In this document: piece by piece, positions 7,117-11,180 of the stretch
Layout: each line of letters begins with the position of its first letter
Numbering within the stretch: position 1 is the stretch's first letter
Source of the DNA: Clostridium sp. CAG:253
GTDB lineage: Bacteria; Bacillota; Clostridia; Lachnospirales; Lachnospiraceae
Length of the DNA: 11,180 nucleotides
Direction of reading: 5' to 3'
Assembly: GCA_000436755.1 (NCBI GenBank)
Contig: FR887314.1
Coordinates: forward strand, 165,806 to 176,985
Position numbers and translations under genes: made by a program
The notes under the pieces: generated by a model
Seen by the model: only the letters and a program-made list of their open reading frames with translations
The model's database searches: none
What the model was told of the DNA's origin: nothing

Positions 7117-7223
7117 TTTATATGAATTTTTCAGTTTATATAAAGTGCCTTTATATTTTTCATAATAAGGCAGACTACATTTAATATGTAGATTATTTGA
7201 TTAAATTTTGAGAGGAGATTTTT

Positions 7224-8423
7224 ATGTTAAATAAAAAATCTGTTGATGATATCAACGTAAAAGGAAAAAAAGTTTTAGTTAGATGTGATTTTAATGTACC
7301 ATTGCAGGATGGAAAGATTACAGACGAAAATCGTCTTGTAGCAGCACTTCCTACAATCAAGAAACTTATTGCTGACGGTGGAAAGGTTATTCTTTGCTCA
7401 CATCTCGGTAAGCCAAAGGGGGAGCCAAAGCCTGAGCTTTCACTTGCACCGGTAGCAAAGAGACTTACAGAACTTCTTGGACAGGAAGTTAAATTTGCAG
7501 CAGACGCTAATGTAGTTGGAGACAATGCAAAGGCAGCAGTTGCAGCTATGAACGATGGAGATGTTATTCTTCTTGAGAATACTCGTTACAGAGCAGAAGA
7601 GACAAAGAACGGAGAAGAGTTCTCAAAAGAACTTGCTTCACTTTGTGATGTATTTGTAAATGATGCATTTGGTACAGCTCATAGAGCACATTGTTCAAAT
7701 GTTGGTGTTACAGAATTTGTTAAGGGTGACTGTGTAGTTGGATACCTTATGCAGAAAGAAATTGATTTCCTCGGAAATGCAGTAAACAATCCTGAGAGAC
7801 CATTCGTAGCAATTCTCGGTGGTGCTAAAGTTTCTTCAAAGATTTCTGTTATTGAGAACCTTCTTGATAAGGTTGACACACTTATCATTGGTGGTGGTAT
7901 GGCATATACATTTATGGCCGCTCACGGTGAGGAAGTTGGTAAATCACTTCTTGAGGAAGACTACAAAGATTATGCACTTAAGATGGAGAAAAAGGCTGAG
8001 GAAAAAGGTGTTAAACTTCTTATTCCTATCGATACAACAGTAGCTGATGACTTCTCAAATGATGCAAACTTCAAAGTAGTAGGCCGTGGAGAAATCCCAG
8101 CTGATATGGAAGGCCTTGATATTGGACCAAAGACAGCAGAACTTTTTGCAAACGCTGTAAAGGGTGCAAAGACTGTAGTTTGGAATGGACCAATGGGATG
8201 CTTCGAGATGCCAAACTTTGCAAAAGGAACAATTGCAGTAGCAGAAGCTATGGCTGAACTTGAAGGCGCTACAACAATCATCGGTGGTGGTGATTCAGCA
8301 GCAGCTTGCAACCAGTTAGGTTTTGGTGACAAGATGACACATATCTCTACAGGTGGTGGAGCTTCACTTGAGTTCTTAGAGGGTAAAGATCTTCCTGGTG
8401 TTGTAGCAGCAGACGACAAATAA
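7224..8423 (+). CDS. pgk: Phosphoglycerate kinase
   Basis: 399 residues, the normal bacterial length. It transfers the acyl phosphate of 1,3-bisphosphoglycerate to ADP, the first ATP-yielding step of glycolysis. The N-terminal signature [10 protein letters not shown] (17-26) carries the substrate-binding residues. R-Y-R-A-E-E and the G-T-A-H-R-A-H block follow in the N-domain. In the C-domain are N-G-P-M-G for nucleotide binding, G-G-G-D-S-A-A-A from 354, and H373 followed by the G-G-G loop at 377-379. The start has GAGAGGAG upstream. It lies between gap and tpiA in the same orientation. Relative to gap it is separated by a terminator; relative to tpiA by 119 bases with hairpins but no U-tract terminator, so pgk and tpiA are probably cotranscribed. 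Confidence 0.98.
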   Translation: MLNKKSVDDINVKGKKVLVRCDFNVPLQDGKITDENRLVAALPTIKKLIADGGKVILCSHLGKPKGEPKPELSLAPVAKRLTELLGQEVKFAADANVVGDNAKAAVAAMNDGDVILLENTRYRAEETKNGEEFSKELASLCDVFVNDAFGTAHRAHCSNVGVTEFVKGDCVVGYLMQKEIDFLGNAVNNPERPFVAILGGAKVSSKISVIENLLDKVDTLIIGGGMAYTFMAAHGEEVGKSLLEEDYKDYALKMEKKAEEKGVKLLIPIDTTVADDFSNDANFKVVGRGEIPADMEGLDIGPKTAELFANAVKGAKTVVWNGPMGCFEMPNFAKGTIAVAEAMAELEGATTIIGGGDSAAACNQLGFGDKMTHISTGGGASLEFLEGKDLPGVVAADDK

Positions 8424-8490
8424 AAGACCGGGTTGACCGTTTCTTGAACGGCAGTTCAGGAAAAAAATATAATAAAGATTATTGATAATA

Positions 8491-8527
8491 ATGCCATTGA
8501 TTTATACTGTTTGTAGATTGATGGCAT
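8491..8527 (+). promoter_or_regulatory. Long hairpin in the tpiA leader
   Basis: ATGCCATTGATTTATA (8491-8506) pairs along its whole length with TGTAGATTGATGGCAT (8512-8527), 16 pairs around a CTGTT loop. Four of the pairs are G-U, which would be A-C mismatches on the other strand, so the structure is one of the plus-strand RNA. It ends seven bases before the GAGG of tpiA and has no U-tract. A role in translation control or RNA processing is inference. Confidence 0.6.
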
Positions 8528-8542
8528 AGAAATGAGGATAAA

Positions 8543-9295
8543 ATGGCTAGAAAGAAAATTATCGCCGGCAACTGGAAAATGAACAAAACTCCTAGTGAGG
8601 CAGTTGCTTTAGTAAACGAATTAAAAGATTTAGTAAAAAATGATGATGTTGATGTAGTATATTGTGTACCTGCAATCGATATTGTTCCTGTAGTAGAAGC
8701 TGTAAAGGGAACAAATGTAGAAGTAGGTGCTGAAAATATGTACTTTGAAGAGAGCGGTGCTTACACAGGTGAGATTTCTGCAGCAATGCTCGTAGATGCA
8801 GGTGTTAAATATGTTATAATCGGACATTCAGAGCGTCGTGATTACTTCAAAGAGTGTGACTGCTTACTTAACAAGAAAGTAAAGAAAGCATTTGAAGCAG
8901 GTCTTACACCAATTCTTTGCTGCGGTGAGTCACTTGAGCAGAGAGAGATGGGCGTTACAATGGATTGGATTCGTCTTCAGATTAAATCTGATCTTGCAGG
9001 AATTACAGCAGACCAGGTTAAAAACATGGTTATTGCATATGAGCCAATCTGGGCAATCGGAACAGGAAAGACAGCTACATCTGACCAGGCACAGGAAGTG
9101 TGCAAGGGAATTCGTGACTGTGTAGCAGAAATGTACGACGAAGCTACAGCAGACGCTGTTCGTATTCAGTACGGCGGTTCTATGAATGCAGGAAATGCAG
9201 CTGAATTACTTGCAAAACCTGACATTGATGGAGGTCTTGTAGGTGGAGCAAGCCTTAAAGCTGATTTTGGAAAAATTGTAAACTATAATAAATAA
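8543..9295 (+). CDS. tpiA: Triose-phosphate isomerase
   Basis: 250 residues, normal length. The TIM-barrel enzyme interconverts dihydroxyacetone phosphate and glyceraldehyde 3-phosphate, feeding GapA. The substrate-binding N10 and K12 are in A-G-N-W-K-M-N, the electrophile H95 is in I-I-G-H-S-E-R-R, and the catalytic base E167 is in [11 protein letters not shown], which also begins flexible loop 6. The phosphate-binding Y-G-G-S at 210-213 and G-L-V-G-G-A-S-L near the end are intact. The ribosome binding site is a modest GAGG five bases from the ATG, just after the leader hairpin. Codon use is like gap and pgk. The next glycolytic genes (phosphoglycerate mutase, enolase) often found in such clusters are not in the window. 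Confidence 0.98.
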   Translation: MARKKIIAGNWKMNKTPSEAVALVNELKDLVKNDDVDVVYCVPAIDIVPVVEAVKGTNVEVGAENMYFEESGAYTGEISAAMLVDAGVKYVIIGHSERRDYFKECDCLLNKKVKKAFEAGLTPILCCGESLEQREMGVTMDWIRLQIKSDLAGITADQVKNMVIAYEPIWAIGTGKTATSDQAQEVCKGIRDCVAEMYDEATADAVRIQYGGSMNAGNAAELLAKPDIDGGLVGGASLKADFGKIVNYNK

Positions 9296-9332
9296 AATCA
9301 TTGATATAGTACACTAAGCTAAAGGCAAGGAT

Positions 9333-9358
9333 GCTTTCAGATTTTACAGTCTGAAAGC
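9333..9358 (+). repeat. Perfect inverted repeat downstream of tpiA without a U-tract
   Basis: GCTTTCAGA (9333-9341) and TCTGAAAGC (9350-9358) are perfectly complementary 9-bp arms around TTTTACAG. Neither strand has a T-run after the hairpin, so it is not a standard terminator. It could be a 3' stabilising hairpin, a processing site or a protein-binding site. Confidence 0.5.
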
Positions 9359-9385
9359 GAGTGATGAATAAAATTATTAATAAGA

Positions 9386-9423
9386 GGCATATCGGGGTGA
9401 AAACTTTCGGTGTGCCTTTTGTT
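9386..9423 (+). terminator. Rho-independent terminator between tpiA and the acylphosphatase gene
   Basis: GGCATATCGGGG (9386-9397) pairs with TTTCGGTGTGCC (9405-9416), 12 pairs including five G-U, around a 7-nt loop, then TTTTGTT. The A-rich bases before the stem can also pair with the T-tail. It ends only 28 bases before the acylphosphatase start, so that gene depends on readthrough or an unseen promoter. Confidence 0.6.
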
Positions 9424-9451
9424 GCCGAATAAAAAGATAAGGACAGGAATA

Positions 9452-9721
9452 ATGCAGAGACGACAGATTAGATTTTACGGCAGAGTTCAGGGTGTGGGTT
9501 TTAGGTATCATGCAAAGCATGCAGCAGCAGCTTTGGGGCTCACGGGATGGGTCAGAAATGAATATGATGGCTCTGTGATGATGGAAGTACAGGGAAATGA
9601 AAGCCTTATAGACAGAATGCTTCAGACATTGAACAGAGATATGTATATAGATATACAGAGTATGGAAACGAAAAATATTAGTGTGGATGAAGAGGAAAAA
9701 AGTTTCAGAGTAATATATTAA
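9452..9721 (+). CDS. acyP: Acylphosphatase
   Basis: 89 residues, typical for this small family that hydrolyses carboxyl-phosphate bonds in acyl phosphates. The signature F-Y-G-R-V-Q-G-V-G-F-R-Y-H (8-20) holds the phosphate-binding loop and catalytic R18; the second signature G-W-V-R-N-E-Y-D-G-S-V (32-42) holds the catalytic asparagine N36. The frame is open further upstream, but the ATG at 9452 has AAGGA eight bases upstream and starts the protein at the usual point; the upstream part overlaps the terminator hairpin. It follows gap, pgk and tpiA. Family members can hydrolyse 1,3-bisphosphoglycerate, which would uncouple the GapA and Pgk steps, so the position may matter, but this is inference. 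Confidence 0.93.
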   Translation: MQRRQIRFYGRVQGVGFRYHAKHAAAALGLTGWVRNEYDGSVMMEVQGNESLIDRMLQTLNRDMYIDIQSMETKNISVDEEEKSFRVIY

Positions 9722-9815
9722 AAATAGAATAAATATGGTAAAATATGTTAAATTATTTATGCAAAAAATAAAAACTTTTAAGTGGAGTTTGCTATCATAA
9801 TTGGAGAAAAAGTTA

Positions 9816-9821
9816 TATAAT
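9816..9821 (+). promoter_or_regulatory. Possible -10 element for the NlpC/P60 gene
   Basis: A perfect TATAAT lies 36 bases upstream of the TTG start at 9858, in AT-rich DNA. The 17-base-spaced -35 position is a poor match, so only the -10 is proposed. Confidence 0.35.
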
Positions 9822-9857
9822 AGATAATTATGACAGTGGTAGAAGGAGGATGAAAAA

Positions 9858-11057
9858 TTGAAGCGCAAATCAACAGTATATGGTCTGCTTGGAGCAATTG
9901 GACTTGTTGTTGGTCTTTCTGCAATCAATCCGGCAGTCTCAGATAAGTCTAAAAAGAATGATAAAATTGCGGTTTCAGTTGTTTCGTATGATAAAGCAAA
10001 AAAATCTGACAATTTAAATGCAGCAACAGGAGGAGCATTTACAGCGACATCACAGGCGATAGGGTCTTATGCATCTGAGAATGTCACATCATCAGAAGGA
10101 AAAAAAGTTACTAAATCAAGGAACAGAAAAGCAGTTGTTACGCCAAAGCCAACAGCAACACCAAAACCGAGAGAGCAAATAGTAAAAATTGCCAAGAGTT
10201 ATAAAGGTAAGATTACATATTTATGGGGTGGAAAACCTTCAGATGCACAAATATCAGGAAAAAATCAGCCAAAAGAGCTTGATTGTTCCGGATTTATCCA
10301 ATTTGTATATTCAAAATACAAAAAAAAGAGAATTTCAGAACTCGGTTCTACTATAGCGATAGCAGGTTTGCCGAAAATAAAGAAAAGTGAATTGAAAGTA
10401 GGAGATATAGGTCTTAGAAACGGAACAGGCTCGATTTATTTCGATGCAGATGGCAAATCGTATTCAGAACCACAGTTTGCAGAAGAAGCAAATGATAAAA
10501 AAATTGAAAAGTTCGACAAAAAAATAGATATAAACAAAAAGAAAAAATCTTCTGCAAAGAAAAAAATAAAGAATAAGACGAAAAAAATAGAAGAAATAAA
10601 AGATAAAAAAGATGTATTGAAAAAAAATAAAAAGGAAATTTTGTCGACGAGTATTGATGTTGATGAAGTGGAAGATACAAGCGATGACATCACAGACGAT
10701 GAAAAGAAGCAGGAAGATACAGAGATAAAAAAAGATGAACAGAGTAAAGAACTGGAAAAAAATATTGAGGAATTAAAAAAATGTGATGTGGAAATCACAA
10801 ATATTAAGTCTGATGTAAAGAAGTTATCGAAAAATATAAAAAAATATGATAAGCAAATAAAAAAATTAAATAAATTAAAGAAAAAATATAATACCGATAT
10901 TGAAAAAAGTATTGACCATGTTGGTATTTATTGTGGAAAAAATAAGGTCGGTAAGATGGTGTGGTGTCACTGTTCTTCATCAAAAGGTGGAGTAGTTTAT
11001 GAAGCTACTGATATTTTCACGCATTACTATAGCAGTGAAAGCTGTATTACAAAATAA
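9858..11057 (+). CDS. Exported NlpC/P60 peptidoglycan hydrolase with a large charged insert in its catalytic domain
   Basis: 399 residues from a TTG start that sits eight bases after a perfect AAGGAGG (9843-9849); the ATG at 9850 is in another frame and stops after three codons. An N-terminal hydrophobic segment (8-27 after basic K2-R3-K4) should export the protein. Residues 28-94 are low complexity and 95-104 are a T-P-K-P-T-A-T-P-K-P linker. The NlpC/P60 domain begins near 105: Y-L-W-G-G at 121-125, catalytic C143 in L-D-C-S-G-F, V-G-D-I at 181-184, then catalytic H354 in D-H-V-G-I-Y-C-G and a polar third residue, probably H371. In this family V-G-D is normally followed within a few residues by the histidine strand; here about 160 Lys/Glu/Asp-rich residues (191-351), probably coiled coil, intervene. 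Members cleave peptide stems of peptidoglycan. Catalytic residues are intact, so activity is plausible. Confidence 0.85.
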   Translation: MKRKSTVYGLLGAIGLVVGLSAINPAVSDKSKKNDKIAVSVVSYDKAKKSDNLNAATGGAFTATSQAIGSYASENVTSSEGKKVTKSRNRKAVVTPKPTATPKPREQIVKIAKSYKGKITYLWGGKPSDAQISGKNQPKELDCSGFIQFVYSKYKKKRISELGSTIAIAGLPKIKKSELKVGDIGLRNGTGSIYFDADGKSYSEPQFAEEANDKKIEKFDKKIDINKKKKSSAKKKIKNKTKKIEEIKDKKDVLKKNKKEILSTSIDVDEVEDTSDDITDDEKKQEDTEIKKDEQSKELEKNIEELKKCDVEITNIKSDVKKLSKNIKKYDKQIKKLNKLKKKYNTDIEKSIDHVGIYCGKNKVGKMVWCHCSSSKGGVVYEATDIFTHYYSSESCITK

Positions 11058-11099
11058 AAAAATCAGTCTGATGTATAAAAAACACCAGACTGATTTTTT
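11056..11099 (+). terminator. Strong, probably bidirectional terminator after the NlpC/P60 gene
   Basis: TCAGTCTG (11063-11070) and CAGACTGA (11086-11093) form a perfect 8-bp stem, flanked by seven As on the left and six Ts on the right, which can extend pairing or act as U-tracts on either strand. A further TGT/ACA pairing is possible inside the loop. It begins at the stop codon of the NlpC/P60 gene. Confidence 0.85.
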
Positions 11100-11131
11100 A
11101 ATTTTAATTTTTATTATTCTATATAAATGAT

Positions 11132-11161
11132 GTTGGGTTCAAAAGATATTTTGACCCCAAC
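11132..11161. repeat. Near-perfect 13-bp inverted repeat near the right edge
   Basis: GTTGGGTTCAAAA (11132-11144) and TTTTGACCCCAAC (11149-11161) are inverted copies with one mismatch around GATA. There is no T-run after it on either strand, so a terminator is unlikely. It could be an operator, the end of a mobile element or a dispersed palindromic repeat. The sequence from 11162 to the edge shows no gene. Confidence 0.55.
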
Positions 11162-11180
11162 TAATGCCACGGATTGCTTC

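Noticed and set aside
9333..9358. Hairpin after tpiA as a terminator
   Set aside because: No T-run follows on either strand; the hairpin at 9386-9423 fits better.
9850..9861. ATG at 9850 as start of the NlpC/P60 gene
   Set aside because: It overlaps the AAGGAGGA sequence and meets a stop after three codons; the TTG at 9858 is in the long frame with ideal spacing.
9377..10012. 211-residue minus-strand open frame over the acylphosphatase gene
   Set aside because: It overlaps the conserved acylphosphatase, a terminator and the start of the NlpC/P60 gene, and its product is low-complexity.
10414..10798. Minus-strand open frames opposite the charged insert
   Set aside because: They are phenylalanine/serine-rich mirror images of lysine and glutamate codons, without ribosome binding sites.

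Overview
The window looks like a chromosomal segment of an anaerobic, low-GC Firmicute, most likely a gut Lachnospiraceae relative (Roseburia/Eubacterium/Butyrivibrio type). This rests on the AT-rich DNA, the strong GGAGG ribosome binding sites, the oxygen-sensitive class III ribonucleotide reductase, the TPKPTATPKP linker in a wall hydrolase, and the short U-tract terminators. The taxonomic placement is inference; no rRNA or other marker is present. No tRNA, rRNA, CRISPR array, insertion sequence or phage gene was seen.

Left part (1-2996): the 5' part of a minus-strand PHP-domain phosphoesterase gene runs off the left edge and has its own well-formed promoter. Diverging from it is a flavin-reductase-family gene. 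Next is a single gene for a small, lysine-rich secreted protein with a near-consensus promoter. Then comes a sigma-70-like protein that keeps parts of regions 1.2, 2.1, 2.2 and 3 but has lost recognisable -10-binding sequence (2.3/2.4) and all of region 4.

Middle (3001-5860): an nrdD-nrdG operon encodes the anaerobic ribonucleoside-triphosphate reductase and its radical-SAM activase. A pair of NrdR boxes, 31 bp apart, lies directly on its promoter. This is the clearest regulatory signal in the window.

Right part (5848-9295): gap, pgk and tpiA encode the triose-phosphate section of glycolysis. Their codon use suggests high expression. There is a strong promoter before gap, a strong terminator after gap, and conspicuous RNA hairpins in the gap and tpiA leaders. 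An acylphosphatase gene follows; its family can hydrolyse acyl phosphates such as 1,3-bisphosphoglycerate, the metabolite passed from GapA to Pgk.

Right end (9858-11180): a TTG-initiated, exported NlpC/P60 peptidase gene has its catalytic domain split by a roughly 160-residue charged, lysine-rich insert encoded by DNA full of A7/A8 runs. A strong, probably bidirectional terminator follows, then a near-perfect inverted repeat close to the window edge.

The most notable items are the truncated sigma-like protein, the interrupted NlpC/P60 enzyme with its slippery A-runs, the NrdR operator architecture, the leader hairpins of the glycolytic genes, and the repeated overlap of terminators with the next gene's promoter.
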